From Oenococcus sp. UCMA 16435 (GTDB taxonomy: Bacteria > Bacillota > Bacilli > Lactobacillales > Lactobacillaceae), in assembly GCA_004010835.2 (NCBI GenBank), contig CP030868.2, positions 1,674,001-1,738,000 of the forward strand: a DNA stretch of 64,000 nucleotides, written 5' to 3'. The position numbers and the translations under genes are program-made. The notes under the pieces were generated by a model. That model made no database searches. It was given only the letters and a program-made list of their open reading frames with translations, and was not told the origin of the DNA. This document shows, piece after piece, positions 26,979-35,653 of this stretch (within the stretch, counting starts at the first letter, position 1; each line of letters starts with the position of its first letter).

Positions 26979-28298
26979 ATGGGATATCCAAGAATTTATC
27001 CAACAGGCACGACCCTGTATGATCCCAAAAAAGCCTACAATGGCTTAACAGTGTTTCCATCCGCAAAAGGGGCACTTTTAATTGATATGGACGGTAATGA
27101 AGTCCAGCTCTGGGCTGGTTTATCCGGTTTTCCAAGCAAAGTCTTACCAGGTGGCTATGTTCTGGGTTCAACCGGTGAACGTGATATCAAACAGGGTTAT
27201 CAAGATGAATTAAATCTCGTTCAGGTTGATTGGGATGGCCATATTGTGTGGAAATTTGATCACAATGAAGAAGTGTCCGACCCTGGTCAAGAACCAATAT
27301 ACATGGCTCGCCAGCACCATGATTATCAAAGAGAAGGATCTACGACTGGCTATTACGCGCCAGGAATGACGCCCAAAGCTGAAGGCGGCAAAACCTTAAT
27401 ACTCACTCATGAAAACTTTTATGATCATGATATTTCTGATAAACGATTGCTCGATGACAAATTTATTGAAGTTGACTGGGATGGAAATATCTTGTGGGAA
27501 TGGCGTCCACGAGAACATTTTAATGAACTTGGTTTTGATGAAACGCAAAAAAACGTGCTCTTTCGTTCGCCAAGCATGAGACCGGCTGGTGGCGGAATGG
27601 GGGATTGGTTGCATATAAACTGTATTTCAACATTGGGTCCCAATAAATGGCATGATGCTGGGGATGAACGATTCAATCCAGACAATATTATTTGGGACTC
27701 TCGAAATGCTAATATATTGGCCATTACCAGCAAAAGAACGGGTAAAATTGTCTGGCGCATCGGACCGAATTTTGATGAATATCCTGAACTTGGATGGATC
27801 ATCGGCCAACATCATTTTCACATGATTCCAAAAGGTCTTCCTGGAGAAGGTAATCTCTTAGTCTTTGATAATGGTGGTTGGGCAGGGTACGGTCCAATCA
27901 ACGGTGTCGCAACTCATGGCCAAACAACTGAACGACGTGATTATTCACGTGTTTTGGAAATTGATCCAATGACTCTAGAGATTAAGTGGCAATATACTGC
28001 TCAAGATAGTGGCGAGGCTGATAATACAAAATTTTATAGTCCATACATTAGTTCAGCACAGCGCTTGCCAAATGGAAATACAATGATTACTGAGGGATCA
28101 GACGGTAGAATTTTTGAAGTGACTCCTCAACATGAAACTGTTTGGGAATACATCAATCCATATTATGAAGTTTTTGATGGTAAAACATTGAATTTAACTT
28201 ATCGTGCTTATCGCGTACCATATGATTGGGTACCACAAGTTACTGATCCACAAGAAACCCCGATTCGGCAATTATTACCGGACGAATATCATCTTTAA
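26979..28298 (+). CDS. Arylsulfotransferase (ASST)-family protein, histidines present
   Basis: 439 residues, no signal peptide, so cytoplasmic; classical ASSTs of Gram-negative bacteria are periplasmic. ASSTs move a sulfuryl group from one phenol sulfate to another phenol without PAPS, through a histidine intermediate. Candidate residues are H113-H114 (QHHDYQ), H212 and N214 (WLHIN), H278, H279 and H281 (GQHHFHM). Repeated VDWDGNILWEW/IVWRIGP/IKWQYT segments mark propeller blades. It follows its histidine-poor paralogue by 11 nt with AGGAGG upstream. Position behind an importer suggests that it acts on imported aryl sulfates; unproven. Confidence 0.8.
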   Translation: MGYPRIYPTGTTLYDPKKAYNGLTVFPSAKGALLIDMDGNEVQLWAGLSGFPSKVLPGGYVLGSTGERDIKQGYQDELNLVQVDWDGHIVWKFDHNEEVSDPGQEPIYMARQHHDYQREGSTTGYYAPGMTPKAEGGKTLILTHENFYDHDISDKRLLDDKFIEVDWDGNILWEWRPREHFNELGFDETQKNVLFRSPSMRPAGGGMGDWLHINCISTLGPNKWHDAGDERFNPDNIIWDSRNANILAITSKRTGKIVWRIGPNFDEYPELGWIIGQHHFHMIPKGLPGEGNLLVFDNGGWAGYGPINGVATHGQTTERRDYSRVLEIDPMTLEIKWQYTAQDSGEADNTKFYSPYISSAQRLPNGNTMITEGSDGRIFEVTPQHETVWEYINPYYEVFDGKTLNLTYRAYRVPYDWVPQVTDPQETPIRQLLPDEYHL

Positions 28299-28801
28299 AT
28301 TAGTTTGAATCATCATTCATTTTAGAGACCAACTCAATTTTTTTAGTCAGGATTTTGATTTGTTTTAAGTCAGTAATGATTCAATTAATTTTCTTTAATA
28401 TATAATTTTATAATCTAATCGATTATCAATTTGTGTTTTTCGTCAAAATAAATCTTTGATCATTTTGTGTAAGAGTTATTTATAGCCCTGGCCTCATATA
28501 AAATCAGGTTGTTTAACGTATTAGTCGAAAAAGAAAATTGTCAATAGTTGAATAAATATGTTAAACCTAAAAGTTAGTGTACCCAACAACAGGTTACTCA
28601 CTAGCCTGCGCACTGAATGGAATCTATGTTGTGCTAAAACGAAATCCTATTAGGCGTGTTTGTTGAGATAATGAAAGTTGAAATCCCAATGAGAACAGTC
28701 AATAATTATCAATTTCATATTGAAACAAATCGAGCAGGGTTGATAGTTTTGCTCGATTTGTTTAATAAATATAAATTTTTACGAAGGAACCTTATCGATT
28801 T
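28299..28801. other. Gene-poor stretch at the right junction, before ssuB
   Basis: 503 bases, AT-rich in the first half. It holds a strong hairpin (28723-28763) and a 44-codon frame (28671-28805) whose TGA overlaps the ssuB ATG as ATGA; the frame has no recognised similarity and may be the end of a lost gene. No transposase remnant was recognised. Confidence 0.45.
28723..28763 (+). terminator. 14-bp perfect hairpin just upstream of ssuB
   Basis: AAACAAATCGAGCA (28723-28736) pairs fully with TGCTCGATTTGTTT (28750-28763), 13-nt loop. The downstream sequence is AT-rich (AATAAATATAAATTTTT) rather than a clean T run, so termination, attenuation or processing are all possible. Confidence 0.5.
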
Positions 28802-29512
28802 ATGAATGAACCCTTAATGACCATTAAAAATGTTAACAAGCAATATGGCAATCATTTGATCTTGGAAAATATAAATTTATCATTATATGATAATGATTTC
28901 ATTGCCCTGGTTGGAAAAAGCGGAGGAGGGAAAAGCACTCTGCTGCGTTTGATTGCGGGATTTGAACCTTACACCAGTGGAGAAATTATTTTTATGGGTC
29001 AAAAGATAACTTCTTTAAACAAACAAATGCGCATAATGTTTCAAGAAGATCGCTTATTGCCGTGGATGACCGTTTTGGAGAACATTTCATTTCGTGCGCG
29101 TGGACAGCAAATCAAAGAAAAAGCTTTTTCTCTATTAGAACTTGTGGGTCTCGAAGATTTTGCAAATTACTATCCAATTCAATTATCAGGTGGACAAAGG
29201 CAGCGAGTATCTCTAGCGAGAGCATTGATGGCCAATCCGAAACTTTTATTGTTGGATGAGCCTCTGAGCGCCCTAGATGCTTTGACACGTTTGAATATGC
29301 AGGAATTAATTTTGGATATCTGCTCCAAACAGCATTTAACAACTATTTTAGTTACTCACGATGTTGAAGAAGCTGCCAGAATGGCCAATAGAATCGTCGT
29401 TTTAAAACATGGAAAGAAAGCGGAAGAAATCTCCGCTCCACAAGATAAAACAAATACGGAAGAAATCAATTTAATAGCTAATCATGTTAAAACATTGATT
29501 TTGAGTGATTGA
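28802..29512 (+). CDS. ssuB: Sulfonate-type ABC transporter ATP-binding subunit
   Basis: 236 residues. Walker A GKSGGGKST, the SsuB-typical Q-loop RIMFQEDRLLPWMTVLENI, signature LSGGQRQR, Walker B LLLLDEPLSALDA, H-loop VTHD. MFQEDRLLPW is the pattern of SsuB proteins and differs from the FQNADAAIFPW of the other ATPase in this cluster. It is therefore the likely partner of ssuA and ssuC, now 6.2 kb away from ssuC. Own ribosome binding site AAGGAA. Confidence 0.88.
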   Translation: MNEPLMTIKNVNKQYGNHLILENINLSLYDNDFIALVGKSGGGKSTLLRLIAGFEPYTSGEIIFMGQKITSLNKQMRIMFQEDRLLPWMTVLENISFRARGQQIKEKAFSLLELVGLEDFANYYPIQLSGGQRQRVSLARALMANPKLLLLDEPLSALDALTRLNMQELILDICSKQHLTTILVTHDVEEAARMANRIVVLKHGKKAEEISAPQDKTNTEEINLIANHVKTLILSD

Positions 29513-29638
29513 ATAATGACTGTATTTTGATGCTTTTTTAGATGGAAATACAATCGCTGATCACGCTTAAAATCAAGCAATTGATTAATATTCTGCTTTA
29601 TCAAATCTATTCTTATTTTGAAAGTCAGAATGAGATAA

Positions 29639-30278
29639 TCAAAAAAGATCTTTCATTTGACTAATGTTGTCTATAACGAAGTCGCTAGGACAATTTTTCT
29701 TTTCTTCTTGAAATTTACCAAAACCCTGTTTGATTCTAACGGTTATAAAGGAGATTTTTTTGGTCGGTGCGATATCATCATCGACTCTGTCGCCAACGTA
29801 AACCGAATTTTCGGCTTTGGCATGCGCTGTTTTTAAAGCAAACGAAAAATTTCCGGGGTCGGTTTTTAACTCCAACCTTGGTCGAAGAAATGATCTGAGA
29901 AAAATATTGGATGATTCCCAGTTATTTTAATCTATTTTCTAAATCAGGAATTTGATTGGCAATTATTCCCAGATAATAGCGTTTTTTAAGATACCCCAAG
30001 CTCTCGATTGTTTTTGGAAAAACAGTTTCTTTAACCGATTTCCAGTCCGGTTTTGCTAATTCTTTGCTAAAACTTTTCCAAATCGACCGTATATATAGAG
30101 TTCGTTTTATATTTTCTTTATAACCTTTATCGATTAATTTGCCGTATCAATCCTTGACGATTGGAATGTCGTTATCTCTTAATTTTTCTTCGCATAATCG
30201 AAAATGTCTTTGATAATTATATTTCTCATCGATCAATGTTCCTCCAAAATCAAAGAAAATCCAGTCTATTTGTTTCAT
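29639..30278 (-). pseudogene. HAD-superfamily hydrolase gene broken by two stops and a frameshift
   Basis: From an ATG at 30278 the frame starts MKQIDWIFFDFGGTLIDEKY, the HAD nucleophile motif DxGGT. It is cut by TGA at 30147-30149 and TAA at 29922-29924. After ISSTKVGV the reading continues in another frame as ELKTDPGNFSFAL...YVGDRVDDDIAPTK, the HAD motif III/IV region, to the stop at 29639. All pieces are in order, so it is a single decayed gene of about 210 codons. Confidence 0.85.
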
Positions 30279-30405
30279 AACGACTATTTTGCGATTTTTT
30301 AAGATAATTAAGTTTTATCAGCAGGTTTTCCAGGATATCGGTTGCAATTAAATTGTTTAATTTGTGGATTTATAATTGAGTTGCAAATAAAATGAGGTAA
30401 ATAAA

Positions 30406-31320
30406 ATGCGTAAAATCGGAATTATTGGAATGGGCCATGTTGGCTCGACTTTGTCCCATATTATCGTTGATCGGGGAATGGTCGATGAGATTGTTTTATT
30501 GGATATTAATCAAAAACATTTAAACGCTGAGGTGCTGGATTTTCAGGATGCACAAAGTTTTTTACCGCATCATACTAAAATTGTTGCTGGTGAGTACAAG
30601 GATTTGTCTGATGCGGATCTTGTCGTTAGTACCTTTGGAAATGTTAATTTAACAGCTGAGACCGGTGACCGTTTTGCTGAATTACAGTTTAATGTTCAAC
30701 AAATTCAGTCAATGGCTGCACAGCTAAAAAAAGTCCATTTTGATGGTGTTTTTTTAACAATTACAAATCCGGTCGATGTCATTACAGCCGTTTATCAAAG
30801 GGAACTTGCTTTACCCAAGGGCCAGGTTATTGGAACGGGAACTTTTCTTGACACCTCAAGACTAAAAAAAGAAATTGGCCAACGCTTTGAAATAGATTCG
30901 CGCTCGGTTTCCGGTTTTGTTATTGGTGAACACGGAAATTCGCAATTTCCGGCTTGGTCATCAATTAGAATATTTGAGAATCCGGTTTCTTTAATTGCTA
31001 AAGAAAATTCGATAAACATTAATGATCTCGAAGAAAAAACAAAAGAAGATGCTTTTAGAGTTATTGATGGAAAAGGCTATACAAATATCGCTATTGCTAC
31101 AGCGGCAGCAACTTTAATTGAAATGATTTTATCCGATAGTCATAGTGAAGTAATTGTTTCCCACTACAATAAAAAGTTCGGTATTTATATTTCATTACCG
31201 GCAATTATTGGCCGAAAAGGAATCGTTAAAGATATTTATCTGCCATTGAATCGAGAAGAAAGCAAAAAATTAAAGAGCAGCGCCGAATCAATTATTGAAA
31301 AAACGAAAATGTTCCAGTGA
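30406..31320 (+). CDS. L-2-hydroxyisocaproate-type dehydrogenase (LDH/MDH superfamily)
   Basis: 304 residues. NAD site GIIGMGHVGSTLSH at the N-terminus; GDRFAELQFN replaces the usual LDH loop and is close to HicDH of Weissella/Lactobacillus confusus; TNPVDVIT and the catalytic His in GEHGNSQFPAWS are present. Such enzymes reduce branched 2-keto acids, for example 2-ketoisocaproate from leucine, to hydroxy acids with NADH. Distinct from true L-lactate dehydrogenase. Single gene with a GAGG ribosome binding site. Confidence 0.85.
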   Translation: MRKIGIIGMGHVGSTLSHIIVDRGMVDEIVLLDINQKHLNAEVLDFQDAQSFLPHHTKIVAGEYKDLSDADLVVSTFGNVNLTAETGDRFAELQFNVQQIQSMAAQLKKVHFDGVFLTITNPVDVITAVYQRELALPKGQVIGTGTFLDTSRLKKEIGQRFEIDSRSVSGFVIGEHGNSQFPAWSSIRIFENPVSLIAKENSININDLEEKTKEDAFRVIDGKGYTNIAIATAAATLIEMILSDSHSEVIVSHYNKKFGIYISLPAIIGRKGIVKDIYLPLNREESKKLKSSAESIIEKTKMFQ

Positions 31321-31597
31321 TTAATTTTTTGTGTTGAACTACCGTTAGAAATCCAAATTGGAATAAAAGTTATAAACTTAATTAAGTTATTGCTGCTTTT
31401 GTGGTACTTTTAATAAATTAAATCTATATTATTTCGTAGATATTTAAAAAGTGGATGATTACTGACGATACTATTTTATTCATCCTGCTGTTTAAGATAT
31501 TTCAAGAATTGTTATTAGAATAATTATTAGTTAAAGGGAAGTTGACGGGGAAGGACACGATATAATTGCAGTTTGGAAACTCCCTTGGTTTTGTGAG

Positions 31598-31603
31598 TAA
31601 AAT
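31598..31603 (+). promoter_or_regulatory. -10 hexamer giving a leaderless prfB mRNA
   Basis: TAAAAT ends 7 nt before the ATG at 31611, with TTGGAA 19 bp upstream as a loose -35. There is no ribosome binding site. Confidence 0.45.
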
Positions 31604-31610
31604 TAAAGTT

Positions 31611-32729
31611 ATGGAATTAGCACAAGCAAGAAATTCAATCAGTGATATGCAGGAACAAATAGATGGTTTTCGCTCGACTTTGGACTTGGATGCGCTTGAT
31701 GCGTCAATTGCAGAAAATGAAGATAAGATGAGCCAACCGGGTTTTTGGGATGATCAGCAATCCGCTCAAAAAGTTATTGATGAAACCAATACTTTAAAAG
31801 ATCGTCGCGATTCTTTTTTAAGTTTGCAAAAGTCAGTTGAAGATTTAACAGCAATGGCTGAATTGTTGTCAGAAGAAGATGACGCGGATATGCACGCCGA
31901 ACTAGATACGGATATTGAAAAAACCGAAAAGGATTTAGATAAATATAATTTGAATCAACTTTTAACCGAAAAGTACGATGCAAATAATGCTATTTTGGAA
32001 ATTCATCCGGGCGAAGGAGGTACTGAATCAACCGATTGGGCCAGCAATCTTTATCGAATGTATACCCGCTGGGCTCAAGCACATGATTTTAAAGTCGAAG
32101 TGACAGATTATCAAGCTGGGGATGTTGCCGGAATTGACTCCGCTACTCTGCGGATTATTGGCCATAATGCATATGGCTTTTTGCGAAGCGAAAAAGGAGT
32201 TCATCGTTTTGTTCGCATCAGTCCTTTTGACTCTGCTGGGCGTCGACACACATCATTTGTTTCAATTGATGTGATGCCCGAATTAGATGATGATCAGATT
32301 GAAATAGAGATTAAACCTCAGGATGTCAAAATGGATGTTTATCGTTCCGGCGGCGCCGGCGGCCAAAATGTTAACAAAGTTTCAACTGCTGTTCGCTTGA
32401 CTCATATTCCGACTGGGATCGTTGTGGCTTCTCAGGTTGAAAGAACTCAATATGGCAACAGAGACATTGCAATGAAGATGTTGAAGGCTAAATTGTATGA
32501 GCGGGAGGAACAAAAACGTGATGAAGAACACGCTAAGTTATCAGGCACAAAATTAGATGTTGCTTGGGGATCTCAAATCCGATCATATGTTTTTCAACCT
32601 TATCGGATGGTGAAGGATTTGCGTTCAGGCTACGAAACTGGTGATACGGATGGGGTCATGGACGGTGATTTGGATCCATTTATTAATGCTTACTTAAAAT
32701 GGAAGCTCTCCCAAAAAAATCCTGAGTAA
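31611..32729 (+). CDS. prfB: Peptide chain release factor 2, without programmed frameshift
   Basis: 372 residues from the ATG at 31611 ([10 protein letters not shown]). RF2 releases peptides at UGA and UAA. The GGQ motif is present in [19 protein letters not shown], and the stop-recognition SPF is in [15 protein letters not shown]. In most bacteria prfB has an in-frame UGA after about 25 codons and needs a +1 shift at CUU UGA. Here the place reads ...[10 protein letters not shown] in one frame (ACT TTG GAC), with no UGA. The autoregulatory shift is therefore lost. A terminator follows. Confidence 0.93.
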   Translation: MELAQARNSISDMQEQIDGFRSTLDLDALDASIAENEDKMSQPGFWDDQQSAQKVIDETNTLKDRRDSFLSLQKSVEDLTAMAELLSEEDDADMHAELDTDIEKTEKDLDKYNLNQLLTEKYDANNAILEIHPGEGGTESTDWASNLYRMYTRWAQAHDFKVEVTDYQAGDVAGIDSATLRIIGHNAYGFLRSEKGVHRFVRISPFDSAGRRHTSFVSIDVMPELDDDQIEIEIKPQDVKMDVYRSGGAGGQNVNKVSTAVRLTHIPTGIVVASQVERTQYGNRDIAMKMLKAKLYEREEQKRDEEHAKLSGTKLDVAWGSQIRSYVFQPYRMVKDLRSGYETGDTDGVMDGDLDPFINAYLKWKLSQKNPE

Positions 32730-32741
32730 TTTTTTTTAATT

Positions 32742-32766
32742 AGTCTCATTAATTTGAGGCTTTTTT
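32742..32766 (+). terminator. Intrinsic terminator after prfB
   Basis: AGTCTCA-TTAATT-TGAGGCT (7-bp stem with one G-T pair) followed by TTTTTT. Confidence 0.8.
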
Positions 32767-32845
32767 ATGTTATCTTTTAGATGCGGTGGCATACGTCCCG
32801 CACATGAAAACTGAATATTAGTAAGACACAAGGAGTTTCATAATT

Positions 32846-33736
32846 ATGAAGAAATGGTTATTGAGTTTACTTGCGTTGGCAGCTATTGGCGGTGCGTCAT
32901 TGACGAGCGCTAATCTTGGTACAAGCGCCTTCGCAGCTTCTAAGTCAAAGTTGACTGGAAAGGTCTTAGCTGTTGGTTCAACAGCACTTCAGCCCCTCGC
33001 CGAGCAGCTCGGTGAGCGTTTTTCAAGTGCACATTCCTCAGTCCAAATCACGGTTCAAGGTGGTGGTTCTGGTGCCGGCTTAACACAGGTTCAAGCTGGC
33101 TCAGTCCAAATTGGTGATTCGGATATCTTCGCTTCACAAGAAGATGGAATCGATCCTAGTAAGATTACTGATCACAAGGTTGCTGTTATTGGAATTGCGC
33201 CAGTGGTCAACAAGGACGTTGATGTAAAGAGTTTGACGAAAAGTCAGTTAAAGAAGATTTTTACCGGCAAAGTTACAAATTGGGATCAAGTTGGCGGTAA
33301 GGATGAAAAAATTGATTTAATTAACAGAGCTTCTGGTTCAGGTACGCGAGCTGTTTTTGAAAAAGCCATTTTAGGCAATGGAACAGCTGCAACTGCTCAG
33401 GAACAAGATAGTAACGGAACGGTTCAGAAGATTGTTTCTACCACTCCGGGTGCTATTTCTTATTTGGCCTTCAGCTATATTAAAGGACAAAGCGGCTTAA
33501 GAGCGCTTAAGATTAATGGTGTTTCTCCAACAAATAAAAATGTTGAAAACAATAAGTGGAAAGTCTGGGGTTACGAGCATATGTACACCAAAGGCAAAGC
33601 TACTGGTGCCACTAAAGCCTTTATCAATTATTTTTATAAGTCTAGCAACAAGAGCATAATCAAAAAACTTGGGTATATTCCTTTGCCAAATATGAAAGTC
33701 GTTAAAAACGATAATGGTGTAGTAAAGGATAAGTAA
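32846..33736 (+). CDS. pstS: Phosphate ABC transporter substrate-binding protein, first copy
   Basis: 296 residues. Signal peptide with a type I-like site (SAFAA/SKS) and no lipobox cysteine, unusual for a Gram-positive binding protein. The phosphate-binding pattern includes AVGSTALQPL, GGGSGAGLTQVQAGSVQIGDSDIF and NRASGSGTRAVFE. Ribosome binding site AAGGAG. First gene of the pst run; a tandem paralogue follows. Bases 33053-33144 are identical to the paralogue. Confidence 0.93.
   Translation: MKKWLLSLLALAAIGGASLTSANLGTSAFAASKSKLTGKVLAVGSTALQPLAEQLGERFSSAHSSVQITVQGGGSGAGLTQVQAGSVQIGDSDIFASQEDGIDPSKITDHKVAVIGIAPVVNKDVDVKSLTKSQLKKIFTGKVTNWDQVGGKDEKIDLINRASGSGTRAVFEKAILGNGTAATAQEQDSNGTVQKIVSTTPGAISYLAFSYIKGQSGLRALKINGVSPTNKNVENNKWKVWGYEHMYTKGKATGATKAFINYFYKSSNKSIIKKLGYIPLPNMKVVKNDNGVVKDK
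33053..33144 (+). repeat. 92-bp identical tract shared by the two pstS genes (copy 1)
   Basis: Identical base by base to 33987-34078, while flanking parts of the two genes differ strongly even at synonymous sites. It encodes the GGGSGAGLTQV...IFASQE phosphate-pocket region. Confidence 0.95.
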
Positions 33737-33746
33737 TTACATTCAT

Positions 33747-33763
33747 CCGGAGAGTTTCTCCGG
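33747..33763 (+). other. Stem-loop between the two pstS genes
   Basis: CCGGAGA-GTT-TCTCCGG, 7-bp perfect stem without T run, ending 10 nt before the second pstS start. It could stabilise the upstream message or limit translation of the second copy, whose ribosome binding site is poor. Confidence 0.55.
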
Positions 33764-33773
33764 GATACATATT

Positions 33774-34670
33774 ATGAAAAAAAATTTTATCAGAATTGGA
33801 ATAATTTTAATCGCTGTTTTAGCACTTTATTACGGATCGACTCATCGTGGCTTGACCAGTAATACAGTTAGTTCTACTCACGCAAAAACTAAAAATATTT
33901 TAATTGTTGGGTCAACTGCATTACAGCCTTTAGTTGAAAAAGCGAGTTCTATGTATAAAAAAGAAAACCAAAATACTTCGATCTCAGTTCAAGGTGGTGG
34001 TTCTGGTGCCGGCTTAACACAGGTTCAAGCTGGCTCAGTCCAAATTGGTGATTCGGATATCTTCGCTTCACAAGAAGAAGGGATCAAACCTAGCAAAGTC
34101 GTTGATCACAAGGTTGCCGTTGTTGGAATCGCACCGGTTGTTAACAAGGATATAAATGTAAGTAACCTTTCGATGGCACAATTACGAGCTATTTTTACCG
34201 GAAAAATAACGAATTGGAAGGATGTCGGAGGACCGGATATGACAATTACAGTTGTTAATCGGTCGACTGGCTCGGGCACGCGAACTGTTTTTGAAGATTC
34301 TGTTTTAAAGGGAGAAACAGCTGTTAAAGCTCAGGAACAGGACAGCAATGGGACTGTTCAGAAAATTATTTCTTCTACTCCGGGATCGATATCTTATCTA
34401 GCATCTGGTTATATTACCGGAAAGAATTTAAAAGCCGTTAAGGTTGATAATGTCAGCCTTACTACTGAAAATGTTGAAAATAATAAGTGGAAAATCTGGG
34501 GTTACGAACACATGTATACACATGGAAAAGCCGAAGGCCAGACTGCCAGTTTTATCAAATATTTTCGTTCTAAAAAAGTTCAAAACGGCATTGTCAAAGA
34601 ACTTGGTTATATTCCTTTAGCTGGTATGAAAGTTGACAAAAATTCTCAAGGAAAGGTATCAAGCAAGTAA
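33774..34670 (+). CDS. pstS: Phosphate ABC transporter substrate-binding protein, second copy
   Basis: 298 residues. N-terminus is a membrane anchor (FIRIGIILIAVLALYYG) with no lipobox and no clear cleavage site, so this copy may stay membrane-bound while the first is released or trapped in the wall. The binding region matches the first copy (GSTALQPLVEKASS, GGGSGAGLTQ, NRSTGSGTRTVFE). Stop codon lies 2 nt before pstC. Confidence 0.93.
   Translation: MKKNFIRIGIILIAVLALYYGSTHRGLTSNTVSSTHAKTKNILIVGSTALQPLVEKASSMYKKENQNTSISVQGGGSGAGLTQVQAGSVQIGDSDIFASQEEGIKPSKVVDHKVAVVGIAPVVNKDINVSNLSMAQLRAIFTGKITNWKDVGGPDMTITVVNRSTGSGTRTVFEDSVLKGETAVKAQEQDSNGTVQKIISSTPGSISYLASGYITGKNLKAVKVDNVSLTTENVENNKWKIWGYEHMYTHGKAEGQTASFIKYFRSKKVQNGIVKELGYIPLAGMKVDKNSQGKVSSK
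33987..34078 (+). repeat. 92-bp identical tract shared by the two pstS genes (copy 2)
   Basis: See 33053-33144; same orientation, 934 bp apart. Confidence 0.95.
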
Positions 34671-34672
34671 TT

Positions 34673-35653
34673 ATGGCAAGGAAAAATAAAAAAAATAGTC
34701 AAGATCCAATTAAAGAATCATTACTAAGAAAGTCCATTTCGGCTAAGAAAGATATATTTGGTCGTTCATTGAGTTTATCAGCGTTAATTCTAATTGGAGC
34801 GGTTGTTTTTTCAATTTTTTTCTTTGTTTTGAGCCGTGGCCTAATGGCTTTTACGCTCGACGGAATTAATCCTTTGAAATTTATTTTTGGGACAGTTTGG
34901 AATCCAACAACACCCGATTCGCATGGAAATTTACAATTTGGTGCTTTTCCAATGATTGTTGGTTCTTTCTTGGTCACTCTGCTAAGTGCTCTAGTTGCAA
35001 CTCCCTTTGCAATCGCTACCGCTCTATTCATGGTTGAACTTCAGTCAAATTGGGGTAAAAAAATTATGCAACCGGTTGTTGAATTATTGGTTGGAATTCC
35101 ATCGGTTGTTTATGGATTTATTGGATTAACGGTCGTTGTTCCTTTTTTACGAGAAACTTTCGGTGGTTCGGGATTTGGAATTTTGGCAGGAACGATCGTG
35201 TTGTTCGTTATGATATTGCCTACTATCACTTCTCTTACTGTTGATGCTTTGAGAAATGTACCAAATCACTATCGTGAATCGGCATTGGCAATTGGGGCGA
35301 CACGTTGGCAAATGATTTACAAGGTTATTCTGCGAGCCGCTACACCGGGAATTCTAACGGCCGTAGTTTTTGGAATGGCGCGTGCTTTCGGTGAAGCTTT
35401 AGCTGTTCAAATGGTTGTAGGCAATGCGCCGATTATGCCAAACGGCTTGCTTCAATCCGCGTCAACTTTAACTTCGATTTTGACTCAGGGTATTGGAAAT
35501 ACTTCAGACGGTTCTGTACAAAACGATGTACTTTGGACATTGGCGATGCTGCTTTTGATTATGTCACTTTTCTTTAATTTAATTATTCGTTTTATTGGTA
35601 AACGAACCAATATTACTCGGGGGGACATTAATGAATACAAAAGTAACCAATAA
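34673..35653 (+). CDS. pstC: Phosphate ABC transporter permease PstC
   Basis: 326 residues, six main hydrophobic segments plus a cytoplasmic N-terminus. Family stretches: LLVGIPSVVYGFIGLTVVVPFLRE and the coupling loop RESALAIGATRWQMIYKVILRAATPGILTAVVFGMARAFGEALAV. With PstA it forms the high-affinity phosphate channel. Overlaps pstA by 23 nt. Confidence 0.95.
   Translation: MARKNKKNSQDPIKESLLRKSISAKKDIFGRSLSLSALILIGAVVFSIFFFVLSRGLMAFTLDGINPLKFIFGTVWNPTTPDSHGNLQFGAFPMIVGSFLVTLLSALVATPFAIATALFMVELQSNWGKKIMQPVVELLVGIPSVVYGFIGLTVVVPFLRETFGGSGFGILAGTIVLFVMILPTITSLTVDALRNVPNHYRESALAIGATRWQMIYKVILRAATPGILTAVVFGMARAFGEALAVQMVVGNAPIMPNGLLQSASTLTSILTQGIGNTSDGSVQNDVLWTLAMLLLIMSLFFNLIIRFIGKRTNITRGDINEYKSNQ

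Noticed and set aside
28671..28805. 44-codon frame ending ATGA on the ssuB start
   Set aside because: It overlaps the 14-bp hairpin, has no ribosome binding site or similarity, and could arise by chance; recorded in the gap entry only.
31542..31566. TTGACG ... TATAAT upstream of prfB
   Set aside because: The two hexamers are only 13 bp apart, too close for a standard promoter; the TAAAAT at 31598-31603 is preferred.
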